Below are positions 17,201 through 24,788 of a stretch of 64,000 nucleotides of DNA, one piece after another. The stretch comes from Oscillospiraceae bacterium (GTDB taxonomy: Bacteria; Bacillota; Clostridia; Oscillospirales; Oscillospiraceae): positions 1 to 64,000 of the forward strand of contig CAKASQ030000069.1 in assembly GCA_916988195.3 (NCBI GenBank), in the 5' to 3' direction. Within the stretch, counting starts at the first letter, position 1. Each line of letters begins with the position of its first letter. Under the pieces are notes generated by a model that was given only the letters and a program-made list of their open reading frames with translations, made no database searches and was not told the DNA's origin. A program made the position numbers and the translations under genes.

Positions 17201-17271
17201 GCCGCGAGCTGCGTGAAATCGTAGAGCGAAAACGCCGTGAACAATCCACATCTGCCGAACAGCAGATATAA
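14215..17271 (+). CDS. virB4: PrgI/VirB3-VirB4 fusion, T4SS ATPase
   Basis: Residues 1-100 are a PrgI/VirB3-like membrane domain with two helices (ILAFAIGVPVFSLLPLGLTA and nearby). A Lys-rich linker (about 115-185) leads to a VirB4 ATPase. The Walker A motif GTSGAGKT lies at about residue 642 and the Walker B AIFIDECWQL at about 866. At 1018 aa it is complete. VirB4 powers assembly and substrate transfer of the conjugation channel from the inner membrane face. Fusion with the VirB3-like part replaces two genes of other systems. Confidence 0.9.
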   Translation: MNHKIDRDTYIIPPNFIESGTFFGGMFKARNVIEAGILAFAIGVPVFSLLPLGLTARIIALCLTALPAALVALIGVSGESLSSFLLIFIKYLRNRRIVGGNSAEDAVPAAEHGGKHIKKKVHKPDKAPRRSRRSGREDFPAEFDEVRGYEIRQKLRPVKKQKPAKEKKAAKQKKKVSKERKVKRPIRTQEPKPACLNPVADYLPISKIENGIIYTKDHRYVKVVEVVPINFMLRSAQEQRNIIYSFVSYLKISPIKLQIKVLTRRAEINRHLDTVRKEMEQETNEQCLLMQEDYLQFVQQIGSREAITRRFFLIFEYEPWSNTKRSDEEGEAINALQSAVHTATNYLRQCGNEVIVPENWDEFTVDVLYNLLCRNESAVKPLSVRAQEVVAEYLAKGRDSEIDHIPATEFCAPKSIDFTHGHHICIDGLYYAYLLVPSDGYKTQVPAGWLSLIVNAGDGIDMDMFLSRQPKETIIQKVGQQLRINRSKIKDASDTNTDFDDIDGAIRSGYFLKEGLANNEDFYYLNLLITITASNEEDLEWKVSEMKKLLLSQDMNACTCHFREEQAFLSALPLVAMEKKLYERGKRNLLTGGAASCYPFTSYEMCDDNGILLGVNKYNSSLIIVDIFNSAVYKNANMSILGTSGAGKTFTMQLMALRMRRKNIPIFIVAPLKGHEFHRACSNVGGSFIQISPASPHCINVMEIRRVDRSVNELLDGPGIQLSELAAKIQQLHIFFSLLIPDMSHEERQLLDEALVRTYNTKGITHDNASLEDPAQPGQYREMPVLGDLYEILKTSKETIRMAHILNRLVNGSASTFNKQTNVRLDNKYTVLDISSLTGDLLTVGMFVALDFVWDRAKADRTEEKAIFIDECWQLLSGAGAAGVRLAGDFLLEIAKTIRGYGGASIFASQDLADFFDLDGGRFGKGIINNSKTKIILNLEDDEAQRVQEALHLSDAETMEITHFERGHGLISTNNNNIMVEFKASPLEKDLITTDRRELREIVERKRREQSTSAEQQI

Positions 17272-17296
17272 CAATTTGAAAGGCGAGGTGATTCCC

Positions 17297-17356
17297 ATGT
17301 GCAACTTTCCTGCCAGACGCCGCTATGCGTCTGCTTTGCGTCTGTATTACGCCTAA
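17297..17356 (+). CDS. Possible 19-aa leader peptide
   Basis: An ATG after GAAAGGCGAGGTG opens a 19-codon frame (MCNFPARRRYASALRLYYA) that ends just as a long-armed hairpin begins (17356-17407). An AGACGC/GCGTCT inverted repeat lies inside the frame. It could be a leader peptide for the gene at 17465 or chance. I see no homologue. Confidence 0.3.
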   Translation: MCNFPARRRYASALRLYYA

Positions 17357-17407
17357 AAGCCAGTTTTGCCAGCCAGATCATCTTTTGGGCTTACACTGAC
17401 TGGCTTT
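17356..17407 (+). terminator. Weak terminator-like hairpin
   Basis: A 9-bp stem (AAAGCCAGT/ACTGGCTTT) with a 34-nt loop is followed by CCTTCCTATTT. The loop is long and the T tract poor, so termination is doubtful. Confidence 0.3.
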
Positions 17408-17431
17408 CCTTCCTATTTAATGCGTCTTGAA

Positions 17432-17451
17432 TACGCCTATATTACGCCATT
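17432..17451. repeat. TACGCCTATAT-type repeat, copy near 17.4 kb
   Basis: TACGCCTATATTACGCCATT is nearly the same as the sequence at 62053-62073 upstream of parM. A further TTACGCCTA lies at 17347-17355. The element may carry ParR-binding or other shared operator repeats at both places. Confidence 0.4.
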
Positions 17452-17464
17452 GGAGGTGATACCC

Positions 17465-17992
17465 ATGAAGACCAGGGCTGAAATCTATGGAAATGAAGCT
17501 GCGGCTCTGCTGCGGATCGTCACGATGTATCCCGGTCTCAATATGCAGCAGCTTCTTTGCTTTCACCCTGGCAAAGAAGAAATCATCAAGACCCTGCTCT
17601 CCCATCTGCAAAAGCAGGGCCGTATTTTTCAAACTGATACAGGCGGTTACTTTCCGTCTGGTTGGGCAGCAAAATCGGACAGCTCCCTGATACGGGCTGC
17701 CTGGGTACTCTTGGATTTTATCGGGCAGGTGGAATACCATGCTCCCGGTGATTTTCCGGTCAAGCTTATCTTCTTTGCAAACGGTGAACTATACGAAATC
17801 GTCTACGCAGCTTCCGGCCAGGAGGCCCTAATCAACCATGCGCTTCGGGATGACCGCAGCGGTGGACGCCGCATCATTTTGGTCGATAATCCGGAAGACA
17901 TTCGCCGCATTGACTGCCCTGGCATTTCCGGTTTCTGCACCGTGGATGCAGCGGGCCAGGTGCATTACTTTAAAAAAACAGGAGGAACTTGA
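17465..17992 (+). CDS. DUF5697-like ICE protein
   Basis: Start ATG at 17465 follows GGAGGTG. The 175-aa product begins with a winged-helix-like part (residues 10-60, MYPGLNMQQLLCFHPGKEE..KTLLSHLQKQGRI) and ends in an alpha/beta domain with a FFANGELYEIVYAA segment. It resembles the DUF5697 proteins that lie next to virB4 in clostridial elements. Role unknown, perhaps regulatory. The next gene starts right after its stop. Confidence 0.5.
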   Translation: MKTRAEIYGNEAAALLRIVTMYPGLNMQQLLCFHPGKEEIIKTLLSHLQKQGRIFQTDTGGYFPSGWAAKSDSSLIRAAWVLLDFIGQVEYHAPGDFPVKLIFFANGELYEIVYAASGQEALINHALRDDRSGGRRIILVDNPEDIRRIDCPGISGFCTVDAAGQVHYFKKTGGT

Positions 17993-18655
17993 TTGGAACG
18001 AAAAATCATCTCACACCGGATTGGAAGCATTCTTGATGATATATCCCGTTTGAGCAATGCTCTTTACGCGATGGATACCACGGATATTCAGCGCTATCCG
18101 GACAACTATGAAGTCTTATCCACTGATGCCGCCCTGCGGGCAGAGAAAATTGCCTGCAGGCTGCGGCATTTGATATATTCCAGCACCACCATCCGCAAAG
18201 GCGATTACCTGACATCCGCCGGTATTGTACACGGAATTGAGGTTGTCTATGAGGACGGTGTACTGGAGGTCACCCTGCCTGGTCTGCTCCCAAAACGCAA
18301 GCAGAGGCAAAACACTGAGTTTCTGCTCGACCCGTTCTACTTCTCATTGGAGCAATACGCCAAAGAGCATCCCATGCCCCACTTCAGCGATTGTGTGGTG
18401 TGCTTTACGCAGGTTTATGACCAGTGCCTTCCCACCCGGCGTATCCGTGACTACGACAATCTGGAAGAAAAGCAGCTTCTGGATGTCCTCTCCACCTTCG
18501 TCATGGCTGACGATACCGGACTGCTCTGCGATGCCTACAACACCGCTGCGCTGGGCGAAAAGGACTGTACCAGAATCAGTGTCATGGAAAAAAAGCGGTT
18601 TCCCGCCTGGCTTGCTGAGCATGAAAACACCCTAAAATCCATCTCGGATTTTTGA
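17993..18655 (+). CDS. DUF6100-like ICE protein
   Basis: A TTG start directly abuts the preceding TGA and follows AGGAGGA. The 220-aa product has a helical N-terminus (ISHRIGSILDDISRLSNALYAMD) and a mixed C-terminal half with no catalytic motif that I recognise. It resembles DUF6100 proteins of clostridial ICEs. Tight coupling with the DUF5697-like gene suggests joint function. Function unknown. Confidence 0.5.
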   Translation: MERKIISHRIGSILDDISRLSNALYAMDTTDIQRYPDNYEVLSTDAALRAEKIACRLRHLIYSSTTIRKGDYLTSAGIVHGIEVVYEDGVLEVTLPGLLPKRKQRQNTEFLLDPFYFSLEQYAKEHPMPHFSDCVVCFTQVYDQCLPTRRIRDYDNLEEKQLLDVLSTFVMADDTGLLCDAYNTAALGEKDCTRISVMEKKRFPAWLAEHENTLKSISDF

Positions 18656-18701
18656 GCATTTTCAGCCATTGCTTGTCCGACCTGCCGCAACATCGTATTT
18701 C

Positions 18702-18724
18702 GCTCCGGATTTCGGGGCTTTTTT
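18702..18724 (+). terminator. Intrinsic terminator between co-oriented genes
   Basis: A 6-bp stem (GCTCCG/CGGGGC with one G-T pair) and a 5-nt loop are followed by TTTTTT. It lies 100 bp upstream of the next gene with no obvious promoter between. Confidence 0.6.
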
Positions 18725-18801
18725 CTGTCGTTACACCACGGATTTTTACCGAAGTTCCTTGCAGTCTCGGTAAAAGCCACACACCACAAGGAGGTGATCA
18801 C

Positions 18802-18852
18802 TTGGGAAATTCCCACAGCCAGACACGATGGCGTACAGGCTTCTCTCTCTGA
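18802..18852 (+). CDS. Possible 16-aa leader ORF overlapping the next gene
   Basis: AAGGAGGTGATCAC is followed by a TTG that opens a 16-codon frame (MGNSHSQTRWRTGFSL) ending inside the next gene in another frame. The next gene has no good ribosome binding site of its own, so this short frame may couple its translation. Alternatively it marks a shifted start of the main protein. Confidence 0.3.
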   Translation: MGNSHSQTRWRTGFSL

Positions 18853-19913
18853 CTGCCATCTCCGGCGAGTTCCCCACAGACCAGCTTAACAGACTTCCCG
18901 GCAGTCCGTATTATCTGGAGTCTGTTGTCACTGCACTGAAAAAAGACGGGCTGCTGCGTACCTATTATCGGGATAAACTGCGCGGCTACCGTCTGGGGCC
19001 GCGAGCCAAAGCCACTCTACTGGATAGCCGACCGGACAGGTTTGCCAGCTACCTGACGGGAGATACCGACACCAACCGTTTGAAATGCGAAATTGACCGA
19101 AGACTCCGGCTACACCGCCTGGCAGAAACCTATGTGACCATGGATAATGCGGGTGTATGTGTGTATCGGGATGAAAAACCGGCAATTTTTGCGCCGGAGG
19201 GTTACGCTGGCGGCAGGATTGTCTATCCTGCTTTTTTCAGTTCCAGAGAAGTGAAAGAAATGGGGATTGACACCACGAAGATCCGCAGTTCCCGCTCCAC
19301 TGGAATACTCCTTGCGCCCTCCGGCATCTTCGTGACCTACAACAGCAGCAGCGCCCTGATGAAGTGGCGCTACAAATCGGAAATGCGGGTCAAGGCATTG
19401 ATTTGGAGCGTAATCTGCCAACAGCGCCTGTCCCCACAGTTTCGCCATGAGGATGTTCATGGACTGATTCTGGGCAACAGCATGGATCTGGCTTACCAGA
19501 TTTTGACCAGCACCGGAGGACGCAAACATGATTTCTTCATGCTGGATGGCAGCTATGAGCATTTTCTTTATCTTACCAACGACCATCAGGGGGAGGTGAT
19601 ACTTGCACTGTTGTGCGACCCCGGGAAAACTGCGGAGCTGGATCGCATTCTGCTCCAAGGTCTTACTGCGAGGCAGCCCGGACTGGCTATTGAGCATGAC
19701 GGCATTTCACCGGATGGCTCACCAGTCCTATTTGGCTATTTCTGCGATCTGCCCCGTATCGCACGCTTTAACACCTCTCTCGAACTATCCGAGCGCCCGG
19801 GCACACTGATCTGCTTTGACTTCCAGGCAGAGGTACTTCGCAGCTACTGCGGTTCCCGGATGCGCTTCCAGACCATTGATTTCACAAAATTCGAGGGGAG
19901 GTTATTCCCATAA
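18828..19913 (+). CDS. Winged-helix-like ICE protein before virD4
   Basis: The 361-aa frame begins at an ATG whose nearest strong ribosome binding site is 30 bp upstream and belongs to a 16-codon frame. An in-frame stop at 18795 rules out a longer version. Residues 1-70 look like a winged helix (LLSLTAISGEFPTDQLNRL, VTALKKDGLLRTYYRDKLRGY). The rest is alpha/beta without motifs that I recognise. Homologous genes commonly precede the CD1115-type coupling protein. It may be a relaxation or accessory DNA-binding protein, unproven. Confidence 0.55.
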   Translation: MAYRLLSLTAISGEFPTDQLNRLPGSPYYLESVVTALKKDGLLRTYYRDKLRGYRLGPRAKATLLDSRPDRFASYLTGDTDTNRLKCEIDRRLRLHRLAETYVTMDNAGVCVYRDEKPAIFAPEGYAGGRIVYPAFFSSREVKEMGIDTTKIRSSRSTGILLAPSGIFVTYNSSSALMKWRYKSEMRVKALIWSVICQQRLSPQFRHEDVHGLILGNSMDLAYQILTSTGGRKHDFFMLDGSYEHFLYLTNDHQGEVILALLCDPGKTAELDRILLQGLTARQPGLAIEHDGISPDGSPVLFGYFCDLPRIARFNTSLELSERPGTLICFDFQAEVLRSYCGSRMRFQTIDFTKFEGRLFP

Positions 19914-21865
19914 ACAAGAAAAAACTGATTGTGAGCCTGATTGCAGCGCCCTTTGCCATTCTTGCAATCCTATACGCAGGCGGCTTTCTGGCACAGCTTT
20001 TGGGTAACTATGCAACCTGGAAACAGGGCGGCGGTATTCCCGGCGATGGTACTTCACCGTTGGCCGCTTCGCCCGACTTCCTTCTCTGCCTTTCCTCTGT
20101 GCTCCGACCGCCTTATGGCGTGTATGGCATTTTGATCTGCATTGGCTTGTTAGCAGTGCTGCTCATCATGGTCATGCGCATGGGATATGGTGATGCCGGC
20201 GAGTATGATGAAGACCGTAATTTCTCCTACTCCGCCAAAGGCACTTATGGCACCTCCGGCTGGATGTCCCGCAAAGAGATGTCCGGCGTACTGGATCTGG
20301 TGCCCGATCTGCGCAAACACAAGGGTGTTGTACTGGGTATGCTGGATGGCAAAGCAGTCTGCATACCGGAAGATACCAGAATCAACAGTAATCTGGCAGT
20401 CTACGGCGCCAGTGGTTCCATGAAAACCCGTTCGTTTTGTATGAACCGTATCCTTCAGGCCACTGTCCGAGGCGAAAATGGCGCCGGAGAATCGTTGATC
20501 ATCTGCGATCCCAAATCGGAATTGTACGAGAAGTCAAGCGAATTTCTCCGCAGCCGGGGCTATTGTGTCAAGGTATTCAACCTCGTTTCGCCTGAAAACT
20601 CAGATTCCTGGTGTTGCCTTGCCGAAGTTGAGGGACAGGAACTAATGGCCCAGCTTTTTGTAGATGTCATCATCAAGAACACCACGAACAACGGCAAGAG
20701 CGACCATTTCTGGGATGCCTGCGAGATGAATCTGCTCAAGGCCTTGGTACTGTATGTGGATCAAGGCTATGCGGAAGAAAACCGCAACATTGGCGAAGTC
20801 TACCGGCTGCTGACTCTCAATGGGGAATCCCAACTTGACACATTGTTCGAGGCGCTTCCTTCCACGCACCCTGCCAAAGCACCCTACAGCCTGTTCAAGC
20901 AGGCCAGCGACACAGTGCGAAGCGGCGTGATTATCGGTCTGGGCAGCCGCCTGCAGGTATTCCAGTCTGAGCTGATCAAAAAAATTACCGCTAAGAATGA
21001 GATCGATCTGGAGCTTCCGGGTCAGCAGCCCTGTGCCTACTTCCTCGTTACCAGCGACCAGGACAGCACCTTTGATTTTCTGGCCTCGCTGTTTCTATCT
21101 TTCTGCTTCATCAAACTGGTGCGATATGCAGACCACAACTGCGAGGGCGGCAAACTGCCTGTGCCTGTCCATATCCTTGGGGAAGAACTGACAGCGTGCG
21201 GCACGATCCCAGACCTCTCCCGCCGGCTCAGCGTAATACGCTCCCGGAATATCTCCATGTCCTGTGTGTTCCAAAATCTCGCAGGATTGCAGAACAGATA
21301 CCCGCAGAATTTGTGGCAGGAAATCATTGGAAACTGTGACGCGCAGTTGTTTTTAGGCTGTACAGACCAGCTTACTGCCGAATTTATTTCTGCCAGGACA
21401 GGGCTTGCCTCTGTAGCAGTATCCAGTAAATCCAAACAGCTGGGCACCTGGCGTATCTCCAACTATACACCGGAGTTTCGTGAGACCTCCGGTGTTGGAA
21501 AACGCCCTGTACTTACTCCTGATGAAGTCCTGCGGCTCCCGCTGGATCAGGCGCTCATCATCATCCGTGGCAAGAAGGTTCTGCAGGTAGACAAAATGGA
21601 TTACTCAAAACACCCGGAAGCCAAGTACCTGCGTTCCTGCAAAGCATCTGCCCATGTGCCGGAATGGCGCCGCTTGGAAGAAGAAGCCGCCAAAACACCG
21701 CAGCCCACGCCGAAACCGGCTCCTGCAGCAAAGAAACCGGCAAAGCGCAAAGCCACCAAGCCAGCATCCCCCACGGATAAATCACCCAAAGAGGCTCCGG
21801 CCCCTAAATCTGCCGGTACGCCGGAAGGCATTATCACCACAGACAAGGATTCCATCCTGTCTTGA
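19910..21865 (+). CDS. virD4: VirD4/TraG-like coupling protein (CD1115 type), possible ATA start
   Basis: The product links the relaxosome to the T4SS and drives DNA transfer. Two membrane helices at the N-terminus are followed by a P-loop GASGSMKTRS at about residue 165 and the stretch HILGEELTACG at about 421, where most relatives have D-E-F. The conserved RSR-ISMS and IIGNCDAQLFLG segments identify the family. The tail is Lys/Pro-rich. The best N-terminus (MNKKKLIVSLIA) needs an ATA start at 19910, eight bases after GAGGGGAGG, overlapping the previous TAA. Otherwise GTG at 19931 would serve. Confidence 0.85.
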   Translation: MNKKKLIVSLIAAPFAILAILYAGGFLAQLLGNYATWKQGGGIPGDGTSPLAASPDFLLCLSSVLRPPYGVYGILICIGLLAVLLIMVMRMGYGDAGEYDEDRNFSYSAKGTYGTSGWMSRKEMSGVLDLVPDLRKHKGVVLGMLDGKAVCIPEDTRINSNLAVYGASGSMKTRSFCMNRILQATVRGENGAGESLIICDPKSELYEKSSEFLRSRGYCVKVFNLVSPENSDSWCCLAEVEGQELMAQLFVDVIIKNTTNNGKSDHFWDACEMNLLKALVLYVDQGYAEENRNIGEVYRLLTLNGESQLDTLFEALPSTHPAKAPYSLFKQASDTVRSGVIIGLGSRLQVFQSELIKKITAKNEIDLELPGQQPCAYFLVTSDQDSTFDFLASLFLSFCFIKLVRYADHNCEGGKLPVPVHILGEELTACGTIPDLSRRLSVIRSRNISMSCVFQNLAGLQNRYPQNLWQEIIGNCDAQLFLGCTDQLTAEFISARTGLASVAVSSKSKQLGTWRISNYTPEFRETSGVGKRPVLTPDEVLRLPLDQALIIIRGKKVLQVDKMDYSKHPEAKYLRSCKASAHVPEWRRLEEEAAKTPQPTPKPAPAAKKPAKRKATKPASPTDKSPKEAPAPKSAGTPEGIITTDKDSILS

Positions 21866-21899
21866 ACAAAACTATCAAATTCATAGGAGGTTTTAATCT

Positions 21900-23396
21900 A
21901 TGGCAACCAAGAAAAAAGAACTTCTGGAACAGGACGCTCCTGTTACCGAAACCGTTATGTCGGAAGGCGAAACTCTGCTGACCGATACCGCTCAACCTGA
22001 ATCCCTTCCTGCTGACGCTGGCGATGGTCTGGATTTGAACGAACTGCTGGGGCAGATGGATCAGCCCCAGGAGGACACCTCTGCCGAAGATATGGCTGAA
22101 GATCCCCTTCCTGAACTCACCGAGGAGGAAATGTTCGGGGATACGCCTGCTGAAACAGACGATCAAAGCACTGCTCCCACTGATATGCCGGAAGACTCTG
22201 ATGTGCAGCCGCCTGATGTTTACGAAGATAACGCCGACGCTGTGCAGGAACCCCCTGCATCTCCCAAGCCCAAGCGTACCAGCCGAAAGAAGAAAGAAGC
22301 AGCTGCTCCTGAAGAAACTGTCACAGAGGAAGTTCCTACCAAAACAACAGAGTCGGCGGATACAGCCGAAACCATTTCTGTTGCGGAGGAACCTGCTGTG
22401 GAGCCTGACGTTCCTGCCGTGGAGGAAGCCGCCGCTCCTGCCCCCACTCCTTCTCCTCCCCGGCGCCAGCCCCGCCCCCAGCGCGGCGAGGCCCCCGTCC
22501 TTACCATCCGCAGCCGGGATGATGTCGAGACTGCCGAAGACCGTGATGATGTAATCTGGCATGAGATCCATAATGCCTACCGTACCCGCAAGATCATCAC
22601 CGGCAAGCTGGGCGGCATTGAACAGCTGGACAACCGCAAGACGGTGGCAGTTGTGGATTACAAGGGGTTCCGTGTCATTATCCCTATCAAGGAAATGATG
22701 ATCAATCTGGGCCGCAGCCCTTCCGGTCAGGAATATGCCGACCTTATGCTGCGCCAAAACAAAATCCTCGGCAACATGCTCGGCGCTGACATTGACTTCA
22801 TCGTGCGTGGTATCGACTCCAAAACCCGCAGCGTAGTTGCCAGCCGCAAGGAGGCCATGCTGCGCAAACGCCAGATTTTCTATCTGGATACGGATGCTGC
22901 CGGTATGTACCGTGTCTATGAGGGCCGCATCGTCCAGGCGCGTGTGATTGCAGTGGCCGAAAAGGTTGTGCGCGTGGAAGTTTTCGGCGTTGAAACCTCC
23001 ATCCTTGCCCGTGACCTTGCCTGGGACTGGATCGGTGACGCCCATGAGCGTTTTTCCGTAGGCGATGAGGTGCTGGTTCGGATTCTCAGCGTGCGGCGCA
23101 ACAGTCTGGAGGACTTGGGCATCAAGGCTGACATCAAGAGTATTTCCGAGAACACCGACAGGGACAACCTGCAGAAGTGCCGTATCCAGGGCAAGTATGC
23201 CGGTCGTGTCACAGATGTCCACAAGGGCGTTGTCTATGTGCGCCTCTCCAACGGCGTCAATGCGGTAGCCCACTCCTGCTATGACTACCGGATGCCCGGC
23301 AAAAAGGACGATGTATCTTTTGCCGTCACTCGTCTGGATATGGAGCGGGGTGTGGCCGTAGGTATTATCACTCGGATCATCCGTCAGAACCTGTAA
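21900..23396 (+). CDS. S1/OB-fold RNA-binding protein with acidic Pro-rich N-terminus
   Basis: The 498-aa protein starts after AGGAGG. Residues 1-205 are low-complexity, acidic and rich in Pro, Ala and Glu with one basic patch. The ordered C-terminal part holds two S1-like units: about 335-420 (YEGRIVQARVIAVAEKVVRV..., FSVGDEVLVRILSV) and about 427-498 (GKYAGRVTDVHKGVVYVRL). S1 proteins bind single-stranded RNA. Such genes regularly follow virD4 in clostridial ICEs, but their role in transfer is unknown. Confidence 0.7.
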   Translation: MATKKKELLEQDAPVTETVMSEGETLLTDTAQPESLPADAGDGLDLNELLGQMDQPQEDTSAEDMAEDPLPELTEEEMFGDTPAETDDQSTAPTDMPEDSDVQPPDVYEDNADAVQEPPASPKPKRTSRKKKEAAAPEETVTEEVPTKTTESADTAETISVAEEPAVEPDVPAVEEAAAPAPTPSPPRRQPRPQRGEAPVLTIRSRDDVETAEDRDDVIWHEIHNAYRTRKIITGKLGGIEQLDNRKTVAVVDYKGFRVIIPIKEMMINLGRSPSGQEYADLMLRQNKILGNMLGADIDFIVRGIDSKTRSVVASRKEAMLRKRQIFYLDTDAAGMYRVYEGRIVQARVIAVAEKVVRVEVFGVETSILARDLAWDWIGDAHERFSVGDEVLVRILSVRRNSLEDLGIKADIKSISENTDRDNLQKCRIQGKYAGRVTDVHKGVVYVRLSNGVNAVAHSCYDYRMPGKKDDVSFAVTRLDMERGVAVGIITRIIRQNL

Positions 23397-23403
23397 GCAA
23401 AGT

Positions 23404-23445
23404 GCCTGGGAAGCAGCGGCGAACTGTTTCCCAGGCTTGCTTTTT
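23404..23445 (+). terminator. Intrinsic terminator after the S1 gene
   Basis: A 9-bp stem (GCCTGGGAA/TTCCCAGGC) with a 15-nt loop is followed by TTGCTTTTT. It separates the T4SS genes from the defence cassette. Confidence 0.7.
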
Positions 23446-23530
23446 ATCATTACCGAAACTCCCGCCGCATATCCTCTCCACACGGCTGTTCTCTTAAATC
23501 CTCTATATAGATTTTTATTTTTCGTTTGCG

Positions 23531-23559
23531 TTGATTTTTCACAAAAATGCGGATATAAT
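23531..23559 (+). promoter_or_regulatory. Promoter of the AAA/RloB cassette
   Basis: TTGATT (23531-23536) and TATAAT (23554-23559) are separated by 17 bp, a near-consensus sigma-A promoter. It lies 32 bp before the AAA ATPase start and differs from the element's other promoters. Confidence 0.75.
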
Positions 23560-23590
23560 ATGTTATAGCAAGGATTTAGGAGGTTGTTTT

Positions 23591-24787
23591 ATGCTGATTC
23601 AATTTAGTGTAGAGAACTTTCTCTCTATCAAAGATAATGTCGTGTTATCCCTGCTTGCCAGTAAGGATAACGAACATCCGGAGCATCTGATTGTGGACGG
23701 AAACAAAAAGCATTTGAAGTCTGCCGTGATTTACGGCGCCAATGCTTCCGGAAAGTCCAATGTCTTGAATGCGTTTTGGTTCATGGTAAATTATGTGCTG
23801 ACTTCGCATAACCAGCAGCTCCACAAAACCATTGAGCGTTCGCCGTTCAAGTTTGACCGGGAAACACCCTCTCGCCCCAGCAGCTTTGAGGTCATCTTCA
23901 CCACAAATGGCATCCGATATGCGTATGGCTTTTCTGTAACAGACAAAGCTGTTATCGAAGAATATCTGTATTACTATCCCAATGGCAGGCAGGCACTCAT
24001 TTTTGAGCGAAAAGACACAAAAGATTTTCGCTTTACCGTTGATATCGATGAACAAAACACTCTCAAGGATCGCACTTCGGCCAACAAGCTCTATCTGTCT
24101 GTCGCATCAAACTGGAGCTATTCCAAAGTGATTCCGGTTCTGGAATGGTTTGCTTCCTGCCAGATCATCACGAAAAATTCTGTTGCAGACGCCTACGGCC
24201 TTGAAGCAGAACAACTCAAAGATGATGACTACCGGCATGTGATCGCCTCTATGCTGCGTGTTGCAGATTTTGGCATACAGTCCCTTCAGATGCGTGATGC
24301 AGAACCCGCTCCTTCTCAGCGTAATGATATCTTTACCAATATTGAGGCCATTCACACGGTACAGGATACAGAGGGAAATACTTCTTCCTACGCGCTGAAC
24401 ATGGCAGAGGAATCTGATGGCACCAACAGTTATTTCAAACTGATCGGTGTTGTAAAAAAGGTGCTGGATGAAGGAACGCTTCTTGTCGCTGACGAGATGG
24501 ACGCTCATCTGCATCCTCTTCTGACAAAGCATCTGGTCTCGCTTTTTAACAGCGTGGAGTTCAATCCAAATGGAGCCCAGTTGATTTTCACATCACACAA
24601 CACCAATCTTCTTGACCTGGATGTGCTGAGGAGAGATCAGATTTGGTTTACCGAAAAAGACGAGCAAACAGCGGCTACCGATCTGTTCTCCCTTTACGAT
24701 TTTTCCATCCGCAAGGATGCCAAGGTGGAGAAGGGCTATCTGATTGGCCGTTATGGTGCGATCCCCTTTATCAAGGGAGGGCTGTAA
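23591..24787 (+). CDS. AAA-family ATPase (RloA/AbiL-like)
   Basis: Start ATG at 23591 follows TTAGGAGG. The 398-aa protein opens with IQFSVENFLSIKD, the typical start of AAA_15/AAA_21 OLD-like ATPases. Walker A is GANASGKSN at residues 49-57. The Walker B region ADEMDAHLHP lies at about residue 300, with a TSHNTNLLD switch segment behind it. It overlaps functionally with the RloB gene that begins two bases after its stop. Such pairs are known from AbiL-type abortive-infection systems, where they restrict phages. Confidence 0.85.
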   Translation: MLIQFSVENFLSIKDNVVLSLLASKDNEHPEHLIVDGNKKHLKSAVIYGANASGKSNVLNAFWFMVNYVLTSHNQQLHKTIERSPFKFDRETPSRPSSFEVIFTTNGIRYAYGFSVTDKAVIEEYLYYYPNGRQALIFERKDTKDFRFTVDIDEQNTLKDRTSANKLYLSVASNWSYSKVIPVLEWFASCQIITKNSVADAYGLEAEQLKDDDYRHVIASMLRVADFGIQSLQMRDAEPAPSQRNDIFTNIEAIHTVQDTEGNTSSYALNMAEESDGTNSYFKLIGVVKKVLDEGTLLVADEMDAHLHPLLTKHLVSLFNSVEFNPNGAQLIFTSHNTNLLDLDVLRRDQIWFTEKDEQTAATDLFSLYDFSIRKDAKVEKGYLIGRYGAIPFIKGGL

Positions 24788-24788
24788 A

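Noticed and set aside
21834-23483. A 549-codon minus-strand frame opposite the S1-domain gene
   Set aside because: The plus-strand frame has a ribosome binding site, recognisable S1 domains and fits the operon. The minus frame has a composition typical of antisense of GC-rich codons and no motif.
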